This document shows, piece after piece, positions 9,057 through 16,341 of a stretch of DNA of 64,000 nucleotides (positions within the stretch are counted from its first letter, which is position 1; every line of letters begins with the position of its first letter). The DNA comes from an uncultured Collinsella sp. (GTDB lineage: Bacteria > Actinomycetota > Coriobacteriia > Coriobacteriales > Coriobacteriaceae): contig CAAGCF010000005.1 in assembly GCA_900768265.1 (NCBI GenBank), positions 34,346-98,345 of the forward strand, given 5' to 3'. A model generated the notes under the pieces. It was not told where the DNA came from. It saw nothing but the letters and a program-made list of their open reading frames with translations, and searched no databases. Position numbers and translations under genes: made by a program.

Positions 9057-9134
9057 ATGAAGTTGATATTCAAGGGGCGTATGGACGGCCCGGTCGATGA
9101 GGTATGCAAGGCATACCGCGAACAGTTCAAGTAG
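9057..9134 (+). pseudogene. Relic of an ABC-exporter ATPase C-terminus (25 codons)
   Basis: From ATG 9057 the frame reads 25 codons ending GPVDEVCKAYREQFK. The exporter ATPase at the left edge ends GPVDEVCSAYRAQFD, so this is the last part of a homologous gene. The two copies differ at many third positions, so they are not a recent duplication. GGGAGG lies just upstream of the ATG, so a short peptide could still be made, but no function is expected. Confidence 0.7.
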
Positions 9135-9187
9135 GTTATACTTATTTGCGCTTGGCGGGCTCGCGCTTGCTTGGCGTGCGGTTATTT

Positions 9188-9261
9188 GCTCCATTAGCTC
9201 AGTTGGATAGAGCAGGGGACTTCTAATCCCAAGGTCGACGGTTCGAATCCGCCATGGAGCA
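9188..9261 (+). tRNA. tRNA-Arg (anticodon TCT)
   Basis: The acceptor stem GCTCCAT pairs with ATGGAGC. The D-loop reads TAGCTCAGTTGGATAGAGCA, the anticodon loop ACTTCTAATC gives TCT, and the T-arm contains GGTTCGAATCC. The terminal CCA is not fully encoded (ACC then T). It borders a stretch of relic and accessory genes, a common insertion context for genomic islands. Confidence 0.95.
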
Positions 9262-9274
9262 CCTTTTGTTTAAT

Positions 9275-9302
9275 AAGCTCAGCTTTTGCTGGGCTTTTTT
9301 GT
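9275..9302 (+). terminator. Rho-independent terminator of tRNA-Arg
   Basis: A 9-bp stem AAGCTCAGC/GCTGGGCTT with one G-U pair and a TTTT loop is followed by a run of Ts, 13 bases after the tRNA. Confidence 0.8.
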
Positions 9303-9486
9303 TCACAAATGCGAAGTTGAGCTACTCTGTTTCTGCGGGCTCCACGATTTATGAGTTATGTAGCAATTCCAGATTCTAAGACAGGGGTCGCTTGCGTTTG
9401 GCGGTTAGCCATCGACATCCTTACACTAACGCTGACTCGAAAGGCCTTATCTCCTGCCCATTTTTCTCTGCACAATTGAAGTCTGA
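9303..9486. other. Non-coding stretch after tRNA-Arg
   Basis: No gene, clear promoter or repeat could be recognised here. It separates the tRNA terminator from the ATPase relic and is less GC-rich than the core genes. No intact second copy of the tRNA 3' end (attachment site) was found by eye. Confidence 0.4.
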
Positions 9487-9825
9487 AGTGGTTGGCCATA
9501 CGGCGTTGTTATGATCGATGAGATTGACCTTCATTTGCATCCCCGCTGGCAGGCACGGATTCTCGAGGACCTTGTTCGCATATTTCCAAACGTTCAATTT
9601 ATAGTTACAACGCATTCGCCTGTCGTGGTTGCATCGGTACCTCGCGGTAACATCCGTATTCTTGGAGAGGATGCTGCAACGGTGCCTACTATGGAGACGC
9701 GTGGACGCGATGCCGGGGGTATTCTCAACACCGTCCTGGGCGCATCCTCTCGACCTGAAGAGGCGGGTCGATTGTTCGATTTGTTCCAAGAGGGCCATAC
9801 GCAACACCCCCGATACGACGTTTAA
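9487..9825 (+). pseudogene. Relic of a PtuA/AAA_21-type ATPase (C-terminal part)
   Basis: The frame opens after a TGA at 9484 and reads GVVMIDEIDLHLHPRWQ, the Walker B/D-loop block of SMC-like ATPases in the PtuA/OLD/AAA_21 group. It continues with PNVQFIVTTHSPVVVAS, the conserved switch His region. Walker A and the ABC-like signature are missing upstream, and the C-terminus collapses into a changed frame after LFDLFQEGH. It is therefore a truncated gene. The HNH-nuclease relic overlapping it downstream suggests the pair was once an ATPase plus HNH module, as in Septu-type defence or the ATPase/TIGR02646 pairs. Confidence 0.75.
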
Positions 9826-10006
9826 TTACACAGCGTTGCGCGGAGAGAGCAAGCGAGAAGTTCTGGAGGCCTTGCTTGCGGAGCAGGGCCGTCTCTGCGC
9901 TTATTGCACGTGCATGATCGGCGTTGGTGATCGTCTGGCTACGATTGAGTATTTATTTCCACATTTTTGTTTCGTTGGGTTAGTTTTGCCTGGATGTATC
10001 CCCTAA
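9797..10006 (+). pseudogene. Relic of a PtuB/TIGR02646-type HNH nuclease (N-terminal part)
   Basis: A shifted frame reads IRNTPDTTFNYTALRG, then EVLEALLAEQGRLCAYC and ATIEYLFP. This matches the N-terminus of TIGR02646/PtuB HNH proteins, where a CxYC-type motif precedes an IEH(F/W/L)xP motif. Here the expected first ATG is absent (ATA), the motif His is Tyr, and the sequence diverges after YLFP and stops at 10006, so the HNH core is gone. It overlaps the end of the ATPase relic, as in intact ATPase/HNH pairs. Confidence 0.7.
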
Positions 10007-10045
10007 TTCGATGAATTCTCTTTACATTATCGATTGTATAGCCGC

Positions 10046-10090
10046 TTATAAAGCTATATATACATGTATACTAGTTTATAAATCTATATA
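10046..10090 (+). promoter_or_regulatory. Operator-like pair of 15-bp direct repeats flanking a palindrome
   Basis: TTATAAAGCTATATA (10046-10060) and TTATAAATCTATATA (10076-10090) differ at one base and start 30 bp apart, about three helical turns. Between them lies the perfect palindrome TATACATGTATA (10059-10070). The block is very AT-rich and ends 27 bp before the ATPase start, where a regulator of that gene could bind. Confidence 0.5.
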
Positions 10091-10117
10091 AGCGAAATCT
10101 GCCTAAGGTTGCTGGTT

Positions 10118-11221
10118 ATGGACAAAGCCAAGTTCTACAATCCATTTCGTCCGACCGCCGGTGCGGAGCCTCCTCGAATCATCGGTCGTGATGATATCTC
10201 TCTCGAGTTCGTGGAGGGTCTCATGTCCGGCGTTGGTGCCCCCGCACGTCTTATGCGAATCACAGGCCCGCGCGGGTCGGGGAAAACGGTTCTTCTTTGC
10301 GATCTGCGCGACCGAGCGATTGAACTGGGTTGGAAGGCCGTTGTTGTTTCGGCTGGTCCGCGTTTGTCGCACGATCTTATGGAGCAGATTCAAGACCAAC
10401 TGTCTTTTTCCTCCGCTTCGCTTGGCGTTAACGTTGGTATTGCTTCTGCCAAGTTGGACATTTCTTCAAGCGAAATGAGCCTTCGGGCAAAACTAAAGCA
10501 GATTGCACAGGGCTCAAAGGGCTTGTTCATCGCTGTTGATGAAGTCCAAGATGCCCCAGTTGAGGAAATGCGTATTATTGCCTCAACAGTTCAATTGCTC
10601 ATTGGGGAGAAAGCCAACATCGCTCTTGCCTTTGCCGGATTGCCATCGGGCGTTATGGATCTCATTAACGGCAAGGCACTTACTTTTCTTCGCCGCGCGG
10701 TTCCCGAAGACCTTGCTCCTATCAATCAAATCGAGATTGCACTTTCTTTGAGTGATAGCTTTAACGCGACCGGTCTTTCTCTCGACGGGGATTTGCTATC
10801 AAAAGCGGCGAGAGCAACAAAAGGTTATGCGTATTTAGTTCAACTTGTTGGGTATTCAATCTGGCAGCGCGCCAACCTTCATCGGGAGAAATCAACTCTC
10901 GTTAGTGAGCGCGATGTTGATGAAGGTATCCTGCTTGCCGAGGCTCGTTTCCACGACGTGGTCCACGAGCCTGCAATTTCGGGTCTTTCCCGTAATGAAA
11001 TCAACTACCTGTATGCCATGTGCGAGGATAGTAGGCAATCCAAGACCTCGGATTTAGCCAAACGCCTTGGTAAAAAGACGAGTGAGCTGAGTTCTGTTAG
11101 GGCCAAGCTGCTTTCACGAGAAGTTATCCAGGCGCCTCAGAGGGGCTATGTTCAATTTGCTGTGCCGGATTTGGACGAGTATCTCAAAGATAATAGAGAT
11201 GAGATTCTATCGAGGTATTAA
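10118..11221 (+). CDS. Stand-alone AAA/ORC-like ATP-binding protein
   Basis: This 367-aa protein belongs to a family of solitary actinobacterial AAA_16-type ATPases of unknown function. It starts FYNPFRPTAGAEPPRIIGRD. Walker A is ITGPRGSGKTVLL near residue 55, Walker B is GLFIAVDEVQDA near residue 142, and there is a sensor-like block IALAFAGLP. A C-terminal helical region (SRNEINYLYAM, then SDLAKRLGKKTSELSSVRAKLL) looks like a winged-helix DNA-binding domain. ATG 10118 was chosen, with AAGG nine bases upstream; a TTG at 10109 is the alternative. Codon use is more AT-rich than in the neighbours, which suggests horizontal acquisition. No partner gene is adjacent. Confidence 0.75.
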   Translation: MDKAKFYNPFRPTAGAEPPRIIGRDDISLEFVEGLMSGVGAPARLMRITGPRGSGKTVLLCDLRDRAIELGWKAVVVSAGPRLSHDLMEQIQDQLSFSSASLGVNVGIASAKLDISSSEMSLRAKLKQIAQGSKGLFIAVDEVQDAPVEEMRIIASTVQLLIGEKANIALAFAGLPSGVMDLINGKALTFLRRAVPEDLAPINQIEIALSLSDSFNATGLSLDGDLLSKAARATKGYAYLVQLVGYSIWQRANLHREKSTLVSERDVDEGILLAEARFHDVVHEPAISGLSRNEINYLYAMCEDSRQSKTSDLAKRLGKKTSELSSVRAKLLSREVIQAPQRGYVQFAVPDLDEYLKDNRDEILSRY

Positions 11222-11329
11222 AGCTCCAGATTAAATGTACGACGATTGAGGGCGACTCACGGTAAGGTGCTCCTCACCCCATACTCTAAAAAAGTACTTA
11301 ACACAGCCTTAAAGGCGCCTCGTCTTGCG

Positions 11330-11359
11330 TTGACAGCGTACAATACGCATGTTTGACTA
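11330..11359 (+). promoter_or_regulatory. Possible promoter of the pel-like operon
   Basis: A perfect -35 hexamer TTGACA lies at 11330-11335, 59 bp before the pelD start. The matching -10 is poor (GACTAT at 19 bp spacing is the best candidate), so an activator may be needed or the true promoter may lie elsewhere. No riboswitch was recognised in 11222-11393. Confidence 0.35.
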
Positions 11360-11393
11360 TGGAAAAAGTGGAATTTAAGGGAGGGAGCGCGCC

Positions 11394-13562
11394 ATGGAGG
11401 TGCTGGTTGTTGGCAATACCGCGTATGTTGACGACGACTTTTGTGCCAAGGCGTTCCCCGGGGACCATGTTCAGGTTGTAGCTGCAGATGATGCGCAGCG
11501 CGAGTCATCGCCCCACGGCTCGTGGAAAGAGTTGCTGCGCCACCTGGACCAGGCTTATGAGTTCGACCGCGTGGTCTATCTCTCCACTTATCTCACTCCG
11601 CATACCGAGACCTTTGGCGACATTGAGTTGCTGCGCTCGGTGTTTCGTGCCTGTATGGGCCGCCGTGTGCAGCTGCTGTTTGTGGCGGGGCCTGCAGGTG
11701 CGGAGGGTGTTGGCGGCGCGGTGAGCAATGCCGATTCGCTTGATGCCACAGATGCTGCCGCCCAAACCGGCAAGGGCATTATCGCCCGCGCGGCCAATGA
11801 CCTCTGTCGCTACTATGCCTCGCAAGATGGCATCCAGGCCAAGATCCTGTGCACGCCCTATCTTTATACCGCCTCCGCGGCGCTCGACGACCCTTTCTTG
11901 GTTCCGCTGTTCGAGGCGTGCTCGACCGGGTCGGTCGTGCTCCAAGGTGCCGTGGACGCGCCGTTTCCCCTGTTGTGCGCGGAGGAGCTAGCGGTTCTGG
12001 TGCATCGCGTCTTTGACAGTTGGGATGCGACCTTTGAGACGCTCGACGTTGCGGATGCTTTCCACCGCACAGCGGGCGACTTGGGCGGTGCGCTCCAGGG
12101 CCTGTTTCCCGGGCTGTCCGTTGCGTATGGTGAGTCGACCGGCTATGTGTTGCCCGCAGGCGATGTCGCTCGCAAACGCTATGGCTGGTTTCAGCGTTAC
12201 GACCTGCCGCGCGATCTTTCGACCATCCACGCCCGCTGGGCTAACGCACGTACCAAAAAGGCCAATCCCCTTTGTGCGGCCATCAATCGCATTCAGCTGC
12301 GCGCGCTGCCCATTAAATGCCTGGAGACGGGCTTCGCATGGGTGCTGTTCGAGGCGCTGGAGCATCTGTTCTCCCAATCCGCCCAGCTCAACGTGCTCGA
12401 CTATCGACTGCTCTATGTGGTCCTGATTGGCACGCTCTACGGGCTCGACTTTGGCCTGGTCGCCGCGCTGCTGGCGTCGATTGGTCTGGCCGTGAGTTCT
12501 TTTGCCCTGTACGGCTATACCTTTCAGGGCTTGTTCTATGAGCCTTCCAACTGGCTGCCGTTTATTGCGTACTTTGTGGTGGGCGCCGTGTGCGGCTATG
12601 TACAGCTGCGCAACAGCGAGGCCGTTAAGGCAGAGCGTGACGAGAACGAGCTTGTGCGAAACCGTAACACGTTCCTAACGCGGCTCTATCATGACGCGAT
12701 TGAGGACAAGCGCGCCTACAAGCGACAGATTGTGGGGCGCCACGACAGCTTTGGCAAAATCTTTGCCGTGACGCAGGAGCTCGACGTACTCAACCCGCGC
12801 GATATATACCGCAAGTGTTGTGAGCTGCTGGGCGAGATTCTCGAGAACGATTCGGTGACGATCTACCATGTTTCGGGCGGGGCATTTGCGCGCCTGGTAG
12901 CGGCGAGCCCGGCGATTTCCAACGATGTGCCGCGCTCGCTCTCGCTCGATGACCTTGCGTCCGTGCTCCAAGGTGCGAACTCCGGTTTGTGGGTGAACCG
13001 CGCACTGACGTCGGGGCTTCCGATGTTTGGCTATGCGATCGAGCGCGATGGAGCCCCATCCGTATTGATCTTTGTGCGTCACGTGGCAGAAAGCCAAATG
13101 ACCCTGTACTACCAAAACCTGTTCCGCATCCTGTGCGGCCTGGTGGAAAGCGCGCTGGGACGCGCCTTCGATTATGAGGCCGTGGCGCAGGATAAGCGCT
13201 GCGTTGCCGGCACGTGCGTGCTTAACCACGACGCCTTTGGCCAGGAGCTCGCCGCCGAGCAGGCGCTTGCGGACAATAAGATGGGGAGTTTCTTGCTCTT
13301 GCGTGTGGTGCCGGGCATGGAGCCTGTTGGCGAGCTGGTCGGCGCCATTGGGTCGGCGATTCGCGAGAGTGACGCTGCGGGCCTGGTCGATGGAGACACA
13401 CTTTACCTGCTCATGCGTCAGGCGACCGAGGCCGACCTGCCCGTTATTTGTGCGCGCTTGGCCGCCAAGCACATTACGGTGGAACCCGTCGGCAGCGAGG
13501 ATGTTGTGGCCCTGCTGCAGCGCATCGCGCCCACCGTAAGCGGTGAAGGGGAGGCCGCTTGA
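11394..13562 (+). CDS. pelD: PelD-like membrane c-di-GMP receptor with N-terminal SDR-like domain
   Basis: This 722-aa protein has the layout of PelD from Gram-positive pel loci. Residues 1-240 resemble a nucleotide-sugar epimerase (SDR) fold, but with a degenerate glycine motif (VVGNTAYV) and no YxxxK. Residues 310-410 hold about four membrane helices (LLYVVLIGTLYGLDFGLVA, WLPFIAYFVVGAVCGYV). Residues 450-590 look like a GAF domain, and the C-terminus is a degenerate GGDEF domain. There, RESD (657-660) sits five residues before DGDTL (666-670). This spacing matches the RxxD inhibitory site that binds c-di-GMP, while the catalytic GGDEF is lost. PelD would switch on polymer synthesis by the PelF/PelG machinery. 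The ATG has a strong GGGAGGG site and begins the operon. Confidence 0.85.
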   Translation: MEVLVVGNTAYVDDDFCAKAFPGDHVQVVAADDAQRESSPHGSWKELLRHLDQAYEFDRVVYLSTYLTPHTETFGDIELLRSVFRACMGRRVQLLFVAGPAGAEGVGGAVSNADSLDATDAAAQTGKGIIARAANDLCRYYASQDGIQAKILCTPYLYTASAALDDPFLVPLFEACSTGSVVLQGAVDAPFPLLCAEELAVLVHRVFDSWDATFETLDVADAFHRTAGDLGGALQGLFPGLSVAYGESTGYVLPAGDVARKRYGWFQRYDLPRDLSTIHARWANARTKKANPLCAAINRIQLRALPIKCLETGFAWVLFEALEHLFSQSAQLNVLDYRLLYVVLIGTLYGLDFGLVAALLASIGLAVSSFALYGYTFQGLFYEPSNWLPFIAYFVVGAVCGYVQLRNSEAVKAERDENELVRNRNTFLTRLYHDAIEDKRAYKRQIVGRHDSFGKIFAVTQELDVLNPRDIYRKCCELLGEILENDSVTIYHVSGGAFARLVAASPAISNDVPRSLSLDDLASVLQGANSGLWVNRALTSGLPMFGYAIERDGAPSVLIFVRHVAESQMTLYYQNLFRILCGLVESALGRAFDYEAVAQDKRCVAGTCVLNHDAFGQELAAEQALADNKMGSFLLLRVVPGMEPVGELVGAIGSAIRESDAAGLVDGDTLYLLMRQATEADLPVICARLAAKHITVEPVGSEDVVALLQRIAPTVSGEGEAA

Positions 13563-14464
13563 TCTCGCTTGTCGTTGCTACCGCACTGCTATTAATTCAT
13601 GCGCTGGTGTGTCTGGTGCTGTGGACGCTTATGAAACTGGGCCTGCTGCCGGTGCGCGGGCACATGCTTGCCGTGATGGCGCTCGTACCGCTGTGGGGCC
13701 CGTTGCTCGTGGCGCTACTCTCGGTACGTAGCGCGGTGTTCGGCGCGGACCTCAAGGACGCCACGCTGGAGACGCTTCGCATTAACGACGACATGCATCG
13801 CAGTTTGCTCGTGCAGGGGCGCGAGGGCGATGATGGCGTGGTGCCGCTCGAGGAAGCGCTGATCGTCAACGACCCGGGCGACCGCCGCCGTCTGATGCTC
13901 TCCATGCTTACCGAGGATCCGGATGCGTACCTCGCACAGTTGCAGGCAGCAAAACTCAACGACGATGTTGAGGTTGCGCACTATGCCGCGACGGCGGTTG
14001 CGCAGATTTCCAAGGAGTCTGACCTTAAGCTCCAGCAGCTTGAACGCGCGTTTAAGACCGACCCCAGCTTGCATAACCTAGATGCGTATTGTGACTTTTT
14101 GGGTACCTATCTGGGCTCGGGTTTGGCCGAGGGCCGCGTGGCGCAGATTCAGCACCAGCAGTATGCTCGCTTGCTCGCTCGCCGTTGCGAACGCGAGGAT
14201 GGGCCGGCACTGCGCATTCGCCATGCCACGGCGCTGGCCGATGCCGGCGAGATTGATAAGGCGGAGGACGTCGCCAGTCAGTTGGTGATCGATGTGTCAG
14301 ACGAGCAGGACGTATGGATGCTCTGCCTGCGCTTGGCTGTGATTCGTCGCGATGGGCAGGCGGTACAGCGCGTAATCGACGCGATCGACAAGCAGCATGT
14401 GTATTTGAATGCCGAAAATCGTGAGAGGCTGGCATTTTGGCGCGAAGGAGAGGAGGCCCGATGA
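13559..14464 (+). CDS. pelE: PelE-like membrane TPR protein
   Basis: This 301-aa protein starts with two membrane helices (VVATALLLIHALVCLVLW and MLAVMALVPLWGPLLVALL). A cytoplasmic helical repeat region follows (for example EVAHYAATAVAQISKES and AEDVASQLVIDVSDEQD), as in PelE, an inner-membrane scaffold of the Pel synthase. The TTG start overlaps the TGA of pelD and has GGGGAGG in front, so translation is coupled. Position between pelD and the deacetylase gene agrees with published Gram-positive pel operons. Sequence alone would only say TPR-like membrane protein; the operon context gives the name. Confidence 0.8.
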   Translation: MISLVVATALLLIHALVCLVLWTLMKLGLLPVRGHMLAVMALVPLWGPLLVALLSVRSAVFGADLKDATLETLRINDDMHRSLLVQGREGDDGVVPLEEALIVNDPGDRRRLMLSMLTEDPDAYLAQLQAAKLNDDVEVAHYAATAVAQISKESDLKLQQLERAFKTDPSLHNLDAYCDFLGTYLGSGLAEGRVAQIQHQQYARLLARRCEREDGPALRIRHATALADAGEIDKAEDVASQLVIDVSDEQDVWMLCLRLAVIRRDGQAVQRVIDAIDKQHVYLNAENRERLAFWREGEEAR

Positions 14465-16341
14465 GCGTGGTGCAACATATCCGCGAGCGTGCGGGCCATT
14501 TTCGCTGGATGGGGTTGCTCGTGGTGTGGGCAGTCTTTATTGCTATGGCCGCCGTGCTGTTGATCGAGCGTGCCGGCGTGCAGTACAGCGCCGGGCAGCA
14601 TAAGCTGGGCATGCTCGCTGCCAACGACGCGGTGCCGGCAAGCTCGGCGATGTTTGGCCAAAAGCCCACGTGCCTGGTTATTACCGACTCGGAACAAGAT
14701 GGCGTCGAGGATGTCAAAGAGCAGTTCGACCAGATCTTGCTTGACATGAAGATCGCCCACCGCGATGTGGATATTGCCACCGATGGTGTTGATGCGATTC
14801 CTTCCCTCACATCCTTCGACCGCGTGATTTTACTGATGCCGTCGCTCGACGGGCTCGGTACGCACCTCTCCGACATCATGAGCTGGGTGAGCGCCGGCGG
14901 TTCGCTGATGCTCGCCATGACGCCGGACAATTCGAGCTATCTGCAGGCAATCGGTCCCAAGCTGGGCATCGATTCTGCCGGCTATGAATATGCGACGGCA
15001 GAGAGCATCGTGCCGAGCGAGGACTTTATGATCGGCGGTGGCCAGCGTTATGAGCTCTCGGATCCCTTCGATTCGTCGCTTTCGGTTTCTCTGCGTGAGA
15101 CGGCCCACGTGTGGGCTAAAACCGGTGACACGGGTACTCCGCTTATTTGGTCGAGCGATTGCGGCAGCGGCCGTACCGTGGTGTGCAATATCGGTATCTA
15201 CAACAAGGTCATGCGTGGTTTCTATGCCGCGGCCGTGAGCCTATTGGGCGATGCCACGGCCTATCCGGTCATCAACAGCGCCGTTTTCTATCTTGACGAT
15301 TTCCCGAGCCCCGTGCCCTCGGGCGACGGTACCTACATCAAGCGCGACTACGGGCTTTCCATTGCCGACTTTTATGCCAAGGTCTGGTGGCCCGATCTGC
15401 AAAAGCTCGCGCAAAAATACGGCATTCGCTATACCGGCGTGATGATCGAAAACTACGAGGATGCGGTCAACCAGACCGAGCCCGCGCGCCAGGCCGATAC
15501 CACGCAGTTCCGCTACTTTGGCGGCATGCTGCTGCAGATGGGCGGAGAGCTGGGCTTTCACGGCTACAACCATCAGCCGCTGGCACTCTGGGACACCGAC
15601 TATGGCACGCTGTACGACTACAAGACGTGGAAGAATAAGGAGACGATCGTTGCATCGCTCAACGAGCTTATCGCCTTTCAGGACGAGGTGCTGCCCAACG
15701 CGCACGGCTCGGTCTACGTGCCGCCGTCGAATATCCTTTCGGCCCGCGCGCGCAAGCTTATCGGCACTGACATGCCGCGCATTAAGACCATTGCCAGTAC
15801 GTATTTTGAGGACGGCACCGACCTGCCGTACGTGCAGGAGTTTGGCGTGGCGAGCGATGGCATCGTGGAGCAGCCGCGTATTGTCTCGGGCGGCATGGTC
15901 GACGATTCCTACATGCGCCTGGCTGCCGTGTCCGAGCTCAATATGCATTATGTAAGCACGCACTTTATGCATCCTGACGATCTGCTCGATCCCGACCGCG
16001 GCGCCAAGGAAGGCTGGGAGGTCTACAAGGGCGGCCTGACCGATTACCTGGACTGGCTGACCAAGTCCGCTCCCGATCTGCGCCACCAGACGGGTTCGGA
16101 ATGCTCGGGTGCCATCCAGCGTTTTTCGTCCGTGACGGTGAGCGTGGATACCAGTGCGGATGCCTGGACGCTCAACCTGGGCAATTTTCACGATGAGGCG
16201 TGGCTCATGTTTCGCGCCAACAACGGCGAGCCGGGCGCAGTCACGGGTGGCGAGATTACGCATCTGACGGGCGACCTATACCTGGTCAAGGCCACGGACA
16301 AGACGGTGACCATTGCGCGCAAGGAGGGTGGCGACAAATGA
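14461..16341 (+). CDS. pelA: PelA-type membrane-anchored polysaccharide deacetylase (DUF2194)
   Basis: This 626-aa protein has one N-terminal membrane anchor (WMGLLVVWAVFIAMAAVLL) and an outside part. The middle holds a carbohydrate-esterase-4-like core: FYLDDFPSP with D279/D280, then GFHGYNHQP with H367 and H371 as likely metal ligands, and a further THFMHPDD. The C-terminal 90 residues look like a beta-sandwich. It would deacetylate the secreted polymer. No glycoside-hydrolase part like that of Pseudomonas PelA is seen, so it corresponds to the deacetylase (PelA-DA) subunit of Gram-positive loci. The start overlaps the pelE stop as ATGA. The specific reaction is inferred from the family and context. 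Confidence 0.8.
   Translation: MSVVQHIRERAGHFRWMGLLVVWAVFIAMAAVLLIERAGVQYSAGQHKLGMLAANDAVPASSAMFGQKPTCLVITDSEQDGVEDVKEQFDQILLDMKIAHRDVDIATDGVDAIPSLTSFDRVILLMPSLDGLGTHLSDIMSWVSAGGSLMLAMTPDNSSYLQAIGPKLGIDSAGYEYATAESIVPSEDFMIGGGQRYELSDPFDSSLSVSLRETAHVWAKTGDTGTPLIWSSDCGSGRTVVCNIGIYNKVMRGFYAAAVSLLGDATAYPVINSAVFYLDDFPSPVPSGDGTYIKRDYGLSIADFYAKVWWPDLQKLAQKYGIRYTGVMIENYEDAVNQTEPARQADTTQFRYFGGMLLQMGGELGFHGYNHQPLALWDTDYGTLYDYKTWKNKETIVASLNELIAFQDEVLPNAHGSVYVPPSNILSARARKLIGTDMPRIKTIASTYFEDGTDLPYVQEFGVASDGIVEQPRIVSGGMVDDSYMRLAAVSELNMHYVSTHFMHPDDLLDPDRGAKEGWEVYKGGLTDYLDWLTKSAPDLRHQTGSECSGAIQRFSSVTVSVDTSADAWTLNLGNFHDEAWLMFRANNGEPGAVTGGEITHLTGDLYLVKATDKTVTIARKEGGDK

Noticed and set aside
9421..9807. A - strand frame over the ATPase relic
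   Set aside because: No similarity or ribosome site; the + strand shows clear ATPase motifs.
11222..11393. c-di-GMP riboswitch before pelD
   Set aside because: The stretch is short and no GEMM-type paired helices could be drawn.
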